Below are positions 25,762 to 37,464 of a stretch of DNA of 64,000 bases, one piece after another (the stretch's first letter is position 1; the number at the start of each line of letters is the position of its first letter). The notes under the pieces were generated by a model that searched no databases, was not told where the DNA came from, and saw only the letters and a program-made list of their open reading frames with translations. The translations under genes were made by a program, and so were the position numbers. The DNA is from Nannobrachium achirus. Lineage: Eukaryota; Chordata; Actinopteri; Myctophiformes; Myctophidae. The stretch lies in NCBI GenBank assembly GCA_963921795.1, contig OY997656.1:60384871-60448870 (forward strand), in the 5' to 3' direction.

Positions 25762-26403
25762 CCTCATTGAATGCCATTTCAAGATGGCCCCCAAGTACCA
25801 GACTGCCACTATCCTAGATTTCTAGTGCACGGATCAATTTTTAGTGCACGGATCGTGCACGCCCATGCACCATATATGCATCATATGTGTAGTACTTTTT
25901 AACAGCTTTCAAAAAAAAAATCCGCTTGGAAATCCGTTCAGGCATTCATGAGATAGAAGCCTTCAAAGTCAGACAAAACAAACACTGCCACCTTCCTAAA
26001 TTTCGAGTGCACGGATCAATCTTTTGTGCACGGATCGTGCACGCCCATGCACCATATATGCATCATATGTGTAGTACTTTTTAACAGCTTTCAAACAAAA
26101 AAATCCGCTTGGAAATCCGTTCAGGCATTCATGAGATACAAGCCTTCAAAGTCAGACAAAACAGCCATTTTTGACATTTTGAAAGATGTGTTTGTTATGG
26201 GGCTAAACATGCAATTTCACAATTGCGATCATGCCTAATACATTTGAGGCATTTTTAGAAATTTTTTTATAAAAAAAAAAAAAAAAGTTTTTTTTTTTTT
26301 TTTTTTTTTTTTCAAAATGGCTTCCAACTCGGGAAACTCGGGCTGTGGCAGCCTGGGACTACTGTAATAACTCGGGAAACTCGGGCCTTGGCAGTCAATG
26401 AGG
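25762..26403. mobile_element. TA-flanked MITE-like element inserted in the satellite, copy 1
   Basis: Interrupts a satellite unit after CGCCTTACTATA. Terminal inverted repeats CCTCATTGAATGCCA and TGGCAGTCAATGAGG differ at one position and are flanked by TA on each side, as in Tc1/mariner-type insertions. The interior contains two direct copies of about 200 bp (both with GTGCACGGATCGTGCACGCC and CATGCACCATATATGC) and a poly(A)/poly(T) junction near 26265-26312. No transposase. Confidence 0.75.
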
Positions 26404-29400
26404 TATTATGTAATTTTGGGGGTTTTGAAGTCAATCTGAAAAAAATGAATAAATGTCATATCCACGCGTTCGTCTCGAAGAGCTATACAACATACTAAAA
26501 GACGGGCGCTTAAAACCTATTGGTTTCCGAGTTATCGCACTTTGAAAAATCTAGCAGTTGTTAACATTAGCATTTGTTAGCATTAGCATTTGTCGAAAAA
26601 AAGTAGGGTTCCAGGGGTCACACAGCAATGTGTCACACATACACACGTTCGTCTCGACGAGCTATACAACATACCAAAAGATTGGCACTATCGAAAATTT
26701 GGGACTTAAAATCTATGTTTTGACGCCTTACTATAGTCTTATGTAATTTTGGGGGTTTTGAAGTCAATCTGAAAAAAATGAATAAATGTCATATCCACGC
26801 GTTCGTCTCGAAGAGCTTTACAACATACTAAAAGAAGGGCGCTTAAAACCTATTGGTTTCCGAGTTATCGCACTTTGAAAAATCTAGCAGTTGTTAGCAT
26901 TAGCATTTGTCGAAAATAAGTAGGGTTCCAGGGGTCACACAGCAATGTGTCACACATACACACGTTCGTCTCGATGAGCTATACAACATACCAAAAGATT
27001 GGCACTATCGGAAATTTTGGACTTAAAATCTATGTTTTGACGCCTTACTATATAGTCTTATGTAATTTTGGGGATTTGAAGTCAATTTAAAAAAAATGAA
27101 TAAATGTCATATCCACGCTTTCGTCTCGAAGAGCTATACAACATACTAAAAGACGGGCGTTTAAAACCTATTGGTTTCCGACTTATCACACTTTGAAAAA
27201 TCTAGCATTTGTTAGCATTAGCATTTGTCGAAAATAAGTAGGGTTCCAGGGGTCACACAGCAATGTGTCACACATACACACGTTCGTCTCGATGAGCTAT
27301 ACAACATACCAAAAGATTGGCACTATTGGAAATTTTGGACTTAAAATCTATGTTTTGACGCCTTACTTATGTAATTTTGGGGGTTTTGAAGTCAATCTGA
27401 AAAAAATTAATAAATGTCATATCCACGCGTTCGTCTCGAAGAGCTTTACAACATACTAAAAGAAGGGCGCTTAAAACCTATTGGTTTCCGAGTTATCACA
27501 CTTTGAAAAATCTAGCATTTGTTAGCATTAGCATTTGTTAGCATTAGCATTTGTCGAAAAAAATTGGGTTCCAGGGGTCACACAGCAATGTGTCACACAT
27601 ACACACGTTCGTCTCGACGAGCTATACAACATACCAAAAGATTGTCACTATCGGAAATTTTGGACTTAAAATCTATGTTTTGACGCCTTACTATAGTCTT
27701 ATGTAATTTTGGGGGTTTTGAAGTCAATCTGAAAAAAATGAATAAATGTCATATCCACGCGTTCGTCTCGAAGAGCTTTACAACATACTAAAAGAAGGGC
27801 GCTTAAAACCATTACTGGTTTCCGAGTTATCGCACTTTGAAAAATCTAGCAGTTGTTAGCATTAGCATTTGTTAGAATTAGCATTTGTCGAAAAAAAATT
27901 GGGTTCCAGGGGTCACACAGCAATGTGTCACACATACACACGTTCGTCTCGATGAGCTATACAACATACCAAAAGATTGGCACTATCGGAAGTTTTGGAC
28001 TTAAAATCTATGTTTTGACGCCTTACTATAGTCTTATGTAATTTTGGGGGTTTTGAAGTCAATCTGAAAAAAATGAATAAATGTCATATCCACGCGTTCG
28101 TCTCGAAGAGCTTTACAACATACTAAAAGAAGGGCGCTTAAAACCTATTGGTTTCCGAGTTATCGCACTTTGAAAAATCTAGCAGTTGTTAGCATTAGCA
28201 TTTGTCGAAAATAAGTAGGGTTCCAGGGGTCACACAGCAATGTGTCACACATACACACGTTCGTCTCGACGAGCTATACAACATACCAAAAGATTGGCAG
28301 TCGGAAATTTTTACTTAAAATCTATGTTTTGACGCCTTACTATAGTCTTATGTAATTTGGGGGTTTTGAAGTCAATCTGAAAAAAATAAAAATAAATGTC
28401 ATATCCACGCGTTCGTCTCGAAGAGCTATACAACATACTAAAAGACGGGCGCTTAAAACCTATTGGTTTCCGAGTTATCACACTTTGAAAAATCTAGCAT
28501 TTGTTAGCATTAGCATTTGTTAGCATTAGCATTTGTCGAAAAAAATTTGGGTTCCAGGGGTCACACAGCAATGTGTCAAACATACACACGTTCGTCTCGA
28601 CGAGCTATACAACATACCAAAAGATTGGCACTATCGGAAATTTTGGACTTAAAATCTATGTTTTGATTACATAAGACTATAGTCTTATGTAATTTTGGGG
28701 GTTTTGAAGGGTTTTGAAGTCAATCTGAAAAAAATGAATAAATGTCATATCCACGCGTTCGTCTCGAAGAGCTTTACAACATACTAAAAGAAGGGCGCTT
28801 AAAACCTATTGGTTTCCGAGTTATCGCACTTTGAAAAATCTAGCAGTTGTTAGCATTAGCATTTGTCGAAAATAAGTAGGGTTCCAGGGGTCACACAGCA
28901 ATGTGTCACACATACACACGTTCGTCTCGATGAGCTATACAACTTACCAAAAGATTGGCACTATCGGAAATTTTGGACTTAAAATCTATGTTTTGACGCC
29001 TTACTATAGTCTTATGTAATTTTGGGGATTTGAAGTCAATTTAAAAAAAATGAATAAATGTTATATCCACGCTTTCGTCTCGAAGAGCTATACAACATAC
29101 TAAAAGACGGGCGTTTAAAACCTATTGGTTTCCGACTTATCACACTTTGAAAAATCTAGCATTTGTTAGCATTAGCATTTGTCGAAAATAAGTAGGGTTC
29201 CAGGGGTCACACAGCAATGTGTCACACATACACACGTTCGTCTCGATGAGCTATACAACATACCAAAAGATTGGCACTATTGGAAATTTTGGACTTAAAA
29301 TCTATGTGTTGACGCCTTACTTATGTAATTTTGGGGGTTTTGAAGTCAATCTGAAAAAAAATAATAAATGTCATATCCACGCGTTCGTCTCGAAGAGCTT

Positions 29401-32400
29401 TACAACATACTAAAAGAAGGGCGCTTAAAACCTATTGGTTTCCGAGTTATCACACTTTGAAAAATCTAGCATTTGTTAGCATTAGCATTTGTTAGCATTA
29501 GCATTTGTCGAAAAAAAATTGGGTTCCAGGGGTCACACAGCAATGTGTCACACATACACACGTTCGTCTCGACGAGCTATACAACATACCAAAAGATTGG
29601 CACTATCGGAAATTTTGGACTTAAAATCTATGTTTTGACGCCTTACTATATAGTCTTATGTAATTTTGGGGGTTTTGAAGTCAATCTGAAAAAAATGAAT
29701 AAATGTCATATCCACGCGTTCGTCTCGAAGAGCTTTACAACATACTAAAAGAAGGGCGCTTAAAACCTATTGGTTTCCGAGTTATCACACTTTGAAAAAT
29801 CTAGCAGTTGTTAGCATTAGCATTTGTCGAAAATAAGTAGGGTTCCAGGGGTCACACAGCAATGTGTCACACATACACACGTTCGTCTCGATGAGCTATA
29901 CAACATACCAAAAGATTGGCACTATCGGAAATTTTGGACTTAAAATCTATGTTTTGACGCCTTACTATATAGTCTTATGTAATTTTGGTGATTTGAAGTC
30001 AATTTAAAAAAAAATTATAAATGTCATATCCACGCTTTCGTCTCGAAGAGCTATACAACATACTAAAAGACGGGCGTTTAAAACCTATTGGTTTCCGACT
30101 TATCACACTTTGAAAAATCTAGCATTTGTTAGCATTAGCATTTGTCGAAAATAAGTAGGGTTCCAGGGGTCACACAGCAATGTGTCACACATACACACGT
30201 TCGTCTCGATGAGCTATACAACATACCAAAAGATTGGCACTATCGGAAATGTTGGACTTAAAATCTATGTTTTGACGCCTTACTATAGTCTTATGTAATT
30301 TTGGGGGTTTTGAAGTCAATCTGAAAAAAATGAATAAATGTCATATCCACGCGTTCGTCTCGAAGAGCTATACAACATACTAAAAGACGGGCGCTTAAAA
30401 CCTATTGGTTTCAGAGTTATCGCACTTTGAAAAATCTAGCAGTTGTTAGCATTAGCATTTGTTAGCATAAGCTTTTGTCGAAAAAAATTAGGGTTCCAGG
30501 GGTCACACAGCAATGTGTCACACATACACACGTTCGTCTCGACGAGCTATACAACATACCAAAAGATTGGCACTATCGGAAATTTTAACTTAAAATCTAT
30601 GTTTTGACGCCTTACTATAGTCTTATGTAATTTTGGGGGTTTTGAAGTCAATCTGAAAAAAATAAAAATAAATTTCATATCCACGCGTTCGTCTCGAAGA
30701 GCTATACAACATACTAAAAGACGGGCGCTTAAAACCTATTGGTTTCCGAGTTATCACACTTTGAAAAATCTAGCATTTGTTAGCATAAGCATTTGTTAGC
30801 ATTAGCATTTGTCGAAAAAAATTAGGGTTCCAGGGGTCACACAGCAATGTGTCACACATACACACGTTTGTCTCGATGAGCTATACAACATACCAAAAGA
30901 TTGGCACTATCGGAAATTTTGGACTTAAAATCTATGTTTTGACGCCTTACTATAGTCTTATGTAATTTTGGGGGTTTTGAAGTCAATCTGAAAGAAATGA
31001 ATAAATATCATATCCACGCGTTCGTCTCGAAGAGCTATACAACATACTAAAAGACGGGCGCTTAAAACCTATTGGTTTCAGAGTTATCGCACTTTGAAAA
31101 ATCTAGCAGTTGTTAGCATTAGCATTTGTTAGCATAAGCTTTTGTCGACAAAAATTAGGGTTCCAGGGGTCACACAGCAATGTGTCACACATACACACGT
31201 TCGTCTCGACGAGCTATACAACATACCAAAAGATTGTCACTATCGGAAATTTTGGACTTAAAATCTATGTTTTGACGCCTTACTATAGTCTTATGTAATT
31301 TTGGGGGTTTTGAAGTCAGTCTGAAAAAAAAGAATAAATGTCATATCCACGTGTTCGTCTCGAAGAGCTTTACAACATACGAAAAGAAGGGCGCTTAAAA
31401 CCAATTGGTTTCCGAGTTATCGCACTTTGAAAAATGTGTTAGAATTAGCATTTGTCGAAAAAAATTAGGGTTCCAGGGGTCACACAGCAATGTGTCACAC
31501 ATACACACGTTCGTCTCGACGAGCTATACAACATACCAAAAGATTGGCACTATCGGAAATTTTAACTTAAAATCTATGTTTTGACGCCTTACTATAGTCT
31601 TATGTAATTTTGGGGGTTTTGAAGTCAATCTGAAAAAAATAAAAATAAATTTCATATCCACGCGTTCGTCTCGAAGAGCTATACAACATACTAAAAGACG
31701 GGCGCTTAAAACCTATTGGTTTCCGAGTTATCACACTTTGAAAAATCTAGCATTTGTTAGCATAAGCATTTGTTAGCATTAGCATTTGTCGAAAAAAATT
31801 AGGGTTCCAGGGGTCACACAGCAATGTGTCACACATACACACGTTTGTCTCGATGAGCTATACAACATACCAAAAGATTGGCACTATCGGAAATTTTGGA
31901 CTTAAAATCTATGTTTTGACGCCTTACTATAGTCTTATGTAATTTTGGGGGTTTTGAAGTCAATCTGAAAGAAATGAATAAATATCATATCCACGCGTTC
32001 GTCTCGAAGAGCTATACAACATACTAAAAGACGGGCGCTTAAAACCTATTAGTTTCAGAGTTATTGCACTTTGAAAAATCTAGCAGTTGTTAGCATTAGC
32101 ATTTGTTAGCATTAGCATTTGTCGAAAAAAATTAGGGTTCCAGGGGTCACACAGCAATGTGTCACACATACACACGTTCGTCTCGACGAGCTATACAACA
32201 TACCAAAAGATTGTCACTATCGGAAATTTTGGACTTAAAATCTATGTTTTGACGCCTTACTATAGTCTTATGTAATTTTGGGGGTTTTGAAGTCAGTCTG
32301 AAAAAAATGAATAAATGTCATATCCACGTGTTCGTCTCGAAGAGCTTTACAACATACGAAAAGAAGGGCGCTTAAAACCAATTGGTTTCCGAGTTATCGC

Positions 32401-33538
32401 ACTTTGAAAAATGTGTTAGAATTAGCATTTGTCGAAAAAAAGTAGGGTTCCAGGGGTCACACAGCAATGTGTCACACATACACACGTTCGTCTCGACGAG
32501 CTATACAACATACCAAAAGATTGGCACTATCGGAAATTTTGGACTTAAAATCTATGTTTTGACGCCTTACTATAGTCTTATGTAATTTTGGGGGTTTTGA
32601 AGTCAATCTGAAAAAAATGAATAAATGTCATATCCACGCGTTCGTCTCGAAGAGCTATACAACATACTAAAAGATTGGCACTATCGGAAATTTTGTACTT
32701 AAAATCTATGTTTTGATGCCTTACTATTAGTCTTATGTAATTTTGGGGGTTTTGAAGTCAATCTGAAAAAAAAAAGAAATATATATCATATCCACGCGTT
32801 CGTCTCGAAGAGCTAAACAACATACTAAAAGACGGGCGCTTAAAACCTATTGGTTTCCGAGTTATCACACTTTGAAAAATCTAGCATTTGTTAGCATTAG
32901 CATTTGTCAAAAATAAGTAGGGTTCCAGGGGTCACACAGCAATGTGTCACACATACACAGGTTCGTCTCGATGAGCTATACAACATACCAAAAGATTGGC
33001 ACTATCGGAAATTTTGGACTTAAAATCTATGTTTTGACGCCTTACTAATAGTCTTATGTAATTTTGGGGGTTTTGAAGTCAATCTGAAAAAAATGAATAA
33101 ATGTCATATCCACGCGTTCGTCTCGAAGAGCTATACAACATACTAAAAGATTGGCACTATCGGAAATGTTGTACTTAAAATCTATGTTTTGACGCCTTAC
33201 TATAGTCTTATGTAATTTTGGGGGTTTTGAAGTCAATCTGAAAAAAATAAAAATAAATGTCATATCCACGCGTTCGTCTCGAAGAGCTATACAACATACT
33301 AAAAGATGGGCGCTTAAAACCTATTGGTTTCCGAGTTATCGCACTTTGAAAAATCTAGCAGTTGTTAACCTTAGCATTTGTTAGCATTAGCATTTGTCGA
33401 AAAAAAGTAGGGTTCCAGGGGTCACACAGCAATGTGTCACACATACACACGTTCGTCTCGACGAGCTATACAACATACCAAAAGATTGGCACTATCGGAA
33501 ATTTTGACTTAAAATCTATTTTTTGACGCCTTACTATA

Positions 33539-34180
33539 CCTCATTGAATGCCATTTCAAGATGGCCCCCAAGTACCAGACTGCCACTATCCTAGATTTCT
33601 AGTGCACGGATCAATTTTTAGTGCACGGATCGTGCACGCCCATGCACCATATATGCATCATATGTGTAGTACTTTTTAACAGCTTTCAAAAAAAAAATCC
33701 GCTTGGAAATCCGTTCAGGCATTCATGAGATAGAAGCCTTCAAAGTCAGACAAAACAAACACTGCCACCTTCCTAAATTTCGAGTGCACGGATCAATCTT
33801 TTGTGCACGGATCGTGCACGCCCATGCACCATATATGCATCATATGTGTAGTACTTTTTAACAGCTTTCAAACAAAAAAATCCGCTTGGAAATCCGTTCA
33901 GGCATTCATGAGATACAAGCCTTCAAAGTCAGACAAAACAGCCATTTTTGACATTTTGAAAGATGTGTTTGTTATGGGGCTAAACATGCAATTTCACAAT
34001 TGCGATCATGCCTAATACATTTGAGGCATTTTTAGAAATTTTTTTATAAAAAAAAAAAAAAAAGTTTTTTTTTTTTTTTTTTTTTTTTTCAAAATGGCTT
34101 CCAACTCGGGAAACTCGGGCTGTGGCAGCCTGGGACTACTGTAATAACTCGGGAAACTCGGGCCTTGGCAGTCAATGAGG
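33539..34180. mobile_element. TA-flanked MITE-like element, copy 2 (co-duplicated)
   Basis: Essentially identical to the copy at 25762 and offset by exactly 7,777 bp, together with its satellite flanks. It was therefore copied by duplication of the surrounding array rather than by a second transposition. Confidence 0.8.
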
Positions 34181-34711
34181 TATTATGTAATTTTGGGGGT
34201 TTTGAAGTCAATCTGAAAAAAATGAATAAATGTCATATCCACGCGTTCGTCTCGAAGAGCTATACAACATACTAAAAGACGGGCGCTTAAAACCTATTGG
34301 TTTCCGAGTTATCGCACTTTGAAAAATCTAGCAGTTGTTAACATTAGCATTTGTTAGCATTAGCATTTGTCGAAAAAAAGTAGGGTTCCAGGGGTCACAC
34401 AGCAATGTGTCACACATACACACGTTCGTCTCGACGAGCTATACAACATACCAAAAGATTGGCACTATCGAAAATTTGGGACTTAAAATCTATGTTTTGA
34501 CGCCTTACTATAGTCTTATGTAATTTTGGGGGTTTTGAAGTCAATCTGAAAAAAATGAATAAATGTCATATCCACGCGTTCGTCTCGAAGAGCTATACAA
34601 CATACTAAAAGACGGGCGCTTAAAACCTATTGGTTTCCGAGTTATCGCACTTTGAAAAATCTAGCAGTTGTTAACATTAGCATTTGTTAGCATTAGCATT
34701 TGTCGAAAAAA

Positions 34712-34865
34712 ATGCTAATGCTAACAAATTTAAAAAAAAAGTTAAAAAAAAAAAAAATTTTTTTTTTTTTTTTTCAAAATGGCTTCCAACTCGGGAAACT
34801 CGGGCTGTGGCAGCCTGGGACTACTGTAATAACTCGGGAAACTCGGGCCTTGGCAGTCAATGAGG
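34712..34865. mobile_element. Truncated, rearranged third copy of the TA-flanked element
   Basis: Only the last ~90 bp of the element (from TCAAAATGGCTTCCAACTCG to TGGCAGTCAATGAGG) is present, behind a poly(A)/poly(T) tract. The left side is a reverse-complement copy of the satellite microrepeat (ATGCTAATGCTAACAAAT) facing its normal version at 34683-34702. This makes a short foldback, so an aberrant template-switch event is likely. Confidence 0.7.
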
Positions 34866-36170
34866 TATTATGTAATTTTGGGGGTTTTGAAGTCAATCTG
34901 AAAAAAATGAATAAATGTCATATCCACGCGTTCGTCTCGAAGAGCTATACAACATACTAAAAGACGGGCGCTTAAAACCTATTGGTTTCCGAGTTATTGC
35001 ACTTTGAAAAATCTAGCATTTGTTAGCATTAGCATTTGTCGAAAATAAGTAGGGTTCCAGGGGTCACACAGCAATGTGTATACACAGGTTCGTCTCGATG
35101 AGCTATACAACATACCAAAAGATTGGCACTATCGGAAATTTTGGACTTAAAATCTATGTTTTGACGCCTTACTATAGTCTTATGTAATTTTGGGGGTTTT
35201 GAAGTCAATTCTGAAAAAAATAAAAATGAATGTCATATCCACGCGTTCGTCTCGAAGAGCTATACAACATACTAAAAGACGGGCGCTTAAAACCTATTGG
35301 TTTCCGAGTTATCGCACTTTGAAAAATCTAGCAGTTGTTAACATTAGCATTTGTTAGCATTAGCATTTGTCGAAAAAAAGTAGGGTTCCAGGGGTCACAC
35401 AGCAATGTGTCACACATACACACGTTCGTCTCGACGAGCTATACAACATACCAAAAGATTGGCACTATCGAAAATTTTGGACTTAAAATCTATGTTTTGA
35501 CGCCTTACTATAGTCTTATGTAGTTTTGGGGGTATTGAAGTCAATCTGAAAAAAATGAATAAATGTCATATCCACGCGTTCGTCTCGAAGAGCTATACAA
35601 CACACTAAAAGACGGGCGCTTAAAACCTATTGGTTTCCGAGTTATCGCACTTTGAAAAATCTAGCAGTTGTTAGCATTAGCATTTTTCGGAAAAAAGTAG
35701 GGTTCCAGGGGTCACACAGCAATTTGTCACACATACACACGTTCGTCTCGACGAGCTATACAACATACCAAAAGATTGGCACTATCGGAAATTTTGACTT
35801 AAAATCTATGTTTTGACGCCTTACTATAGCCTTATGTAATTTTGGGGGTTTTGAAGTCAATCTGAAAAAAATAAAAATAAATGTCATATCCACGCGTTCG
35901 TCTCGAAGAGCTATACAACATACTAAAAGACGAGCGCTTAAAACCTATTGGTTTCCGAGTTATCGCACTTTGAAAAATCGAGCAGTTGTTAGCATTAGCA
36001 TTTGTCGAAAAAAAGTATGGTTCCAGGGGTCACACAGCGATGTGTCACATCCACACGTTCGTCTCGACGAGCTATACAACATACCAAAAGATAGGCACTA
36101 TCGGAAATGCAAGACTTAAAATCTATGTTTTGACGCCTTACTATAGTCTTATGTAATTTTGGGGGTTTTG

Positions 36171-37200
36171 AAGGTAATCTGAAAAACAAATTAATGAATT
36201 CATGAAAATGATTTTAAATGGAAAGGAACAAAATATCAAAACATGAATTAATACAGTTGTACGACCAACCCCTCAAATCAACATTCCTGTAAGTGCAATC
36301 AGCAGGACACCGCAGGGAATTGAACCCCATCCTAGTGAACCAGGAGTGCCAGACCAGCGTCTTTTGCTTCTTGACGTATTTACAGGTTGAAGACAAACGT
36401 AACTATTAGACTTTTACAACACTGTACTATACACCCTATGTGCTAAGACACTGATAGAAGAAAATATCCTTGCATTAAATAAATATATTTTAGAATAAAA
36501 TGTTGTAAATACACTAAATCAAGTCATATAATAAGTGCAAACAAAAATGTATAAACATAAGTAGTAGTGAAGACAACAGATCTATACAAGATCACAATGT
36601 GGCGCGAAGCAACACATTGTTAGCTTGTACATCTGCCATTTTTTTATTTTTATTTATATTTTTTATCCCACGGTTTTTGCAACCCATTTTTCTCACCCGG
36701 TGACTACCTAACCTGTAGTCCTGGTTTCCGCTCTCCCCCTGCCGCGCCAGGGGACATTGGGGAGCACCCGGCTGGCTAGGGGGAGGTAGTATAGAAACCA
36801 GGACTACTGCATGTTTTTTGTGTGAGGGCCTATGCCCAAGGAGACACGGGGAGAACATGCAAACTCACCACAGAAAGGCCCTATCACAAACCCCACCTAG
36901 GGTGTGGGTGCTGATGACGCGGGTGGAGGAACGCGCCCCCAGCGCCCACAGCTTCCCCCGGCGGGAATCGAACCCAGGACCTTCTAGCTGTGAGGCGAAG
37001 TGCTAACCACTGCACCACCGTGCCCCTACATCTGCCATTTTTACCAGTGAATCCCGGGCAGGTTTCCCTGTTGAGGCTTGAGCGAAAATGCCTTAAAATC
37101 ACTCCCAGTGTAAATGAGGTGAACGGTTGCCTTCAACAACAATACACCAGGAACAACAGCAGTAACATGAGCTGCAGTTTGGTCTGCTAAACCCTCACCC
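36171..37200 (-). repeat. Right terminal inverted repeat of the 28-kb element
   Basis: Reverse complement of 8954-9557, interrupted by a 383-bp SINE with target duplication. Small differences (for example an extra AAGTGCAAACAAAAATGTATAA-like segment near 36533-36555) show the arms have begun to diverge. A hairpin counterpart of the left arm lies at about 36573-36643. Confidence 0.85.
36644..37026 (-). mobile_element. tRNA-derived SINE inserted in the right arm
   Basis: On the minus strand the head reads GGGGCACGGTGGTGCAGTGG (A-box side) and GGGTTCGATTCCCGCC (B box). A GTTTGCATGTTCTCCCCGTG body motif common in teleost SINEs follows, then an A-rich tail. A 16-bp target duplication, TACATCTGCCATTTTT, brackets it at 36628-36643 and 37027-37042. 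The left arm of the 28-kb element lacks the insertion, so this SINE is younger than the inverted repeat. Confidence 0.9.
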
Positions 37201-37204
37201 TTAA

Positions 37205-37365
37205 CCACTTGAACCGTCAATACTTAATAAACTTGACCTTTCACTCTGTACTTAATCTGCTCTTGTTCCCCTCAAACCAAACCTCTTTGCCGAAAATAGC
37301 CGAGTTTGTAGATCTGCTATTTTTGGCTAAAGTTCTCAGAATAAGGACACTAGAGTTCAAGTGGT
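37205..37365 (-). mobile_element. TTAA-flanked MITE, CCACTTGAA termini, copy 1
   Basis: Ends CCACTTGAAC / GTTCAAGTGG lie between TTAA sites at 37201-37204 and 37366-37369. It is the reverse-oriented relative of 40630-40801; both contain CTTAATAAACTTGACC-type and TTCTCAGAATA-type segments around a central AAAATAGCCGA...GATCTGCTATTTTT hairpin (37291-37327). TTAA duplication with a CC start fits a piggyBac-like non-autonomous element. Its left TTAA is also the right boundary of the 28-kb element. Confidence 0.75.
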
Positions 37366-37369
37366 TTAA

Positions 37370-37464
37370 TATCAAGTGGTCTACCACACAAAGATTTGGA
37401 GGACCCCCTATAGTAACTGTGAGGACCCCGTAGGGGTCCCAGACCCCCTGTTGAAGAACACTGC
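37370..37464. other. Repeat-derived spacer
   Basis: Contains GAGGACCCCGTAGGGGTCCC, a short palindrome related to the 47-bp duplication at 40518-40611. Nothing else recognised. Confidence 0.4.

Larger units (their letters stand above)
9558..36170 (+). repeat. ~325-bp satellite array with nested higher-order repeats, roughly 75-80 units
   Basis: Each unit has two related halves. Half A contains CACGCGTTCGTCTCGAAGAG, GACGGGCGCTTAAAACC and the microrepeat TTAGCATTAGCATTTG. Half B contains ACACGTTCGTCTCGACGAGC, GATTGGCACTATCGGAAATT and CTTATGTAATTTTGGGGG. Variant units recur at constant offsets: about 1,948 bp (12342, 14290, 16235), 3,253 bp (18189 and 21442; 20080 and 23333) and 7,777 bp (21442 and 29219; 26558 and 34335). 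The segment near 16.2-17.6 kb reappears 11,030 bp later. Short frames of 62-91 codons recur in every unit but differ only as the DNA does, so they are not judged to be genes. Confidence 0.95.
8954..37200. mobile_element. 28-kb TTAA-flanked element with 604-bp terminal inverted repeats enclosing a satellite
   Basis: TTAA lies immediately outside both ends (8950-8953 and 37201-37204). The outer ends read GGGTGAGGGTTTAGCAGACC on the left and its reverse complement on the right. Arms 8954-9557 and 36171-37200 are near-identical inverted copies; the right one is longer because of a SINE. Between them is about 26.6 kb of ~325-bp satellite. TTAA target duplications are typical of piggyBac and Kolobok superfamilies; the GGG start differs from piggyBac's usual CC start. 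No transposase frame is visible, so it would be non-autonomous. Alternatives are a chance inverted duplication bounded at TTAA, or an assembly artefact. Confidence 0.65.

Noticed and set aside
10671..35523. Dozens of 62-91-codon frames in the satellite, with near-identical products ending ...KIYVLTPYYSLM
   Set aside because: They follow the DNA repeat exactly, start at different upstream points, shift with indels, and show no pattern of synonymous change or promoter. Treated as satellite artefacts.
9558..36170. Centromeric satellite
   Set aside because: No CENP-B-box-like 17-mer was seen, and the array is capped by inverted repeats at TTAA. A centromeric role cannot be supported from the sequence, though related arrays elsewhere could be.
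8954..37200. A Teratorn-like giant piggyBac element carrying viral genes, suggested by TTAA ends in fish
   Set aside because: No viral or transposase frames exist between the arms; the interior is satellite only.
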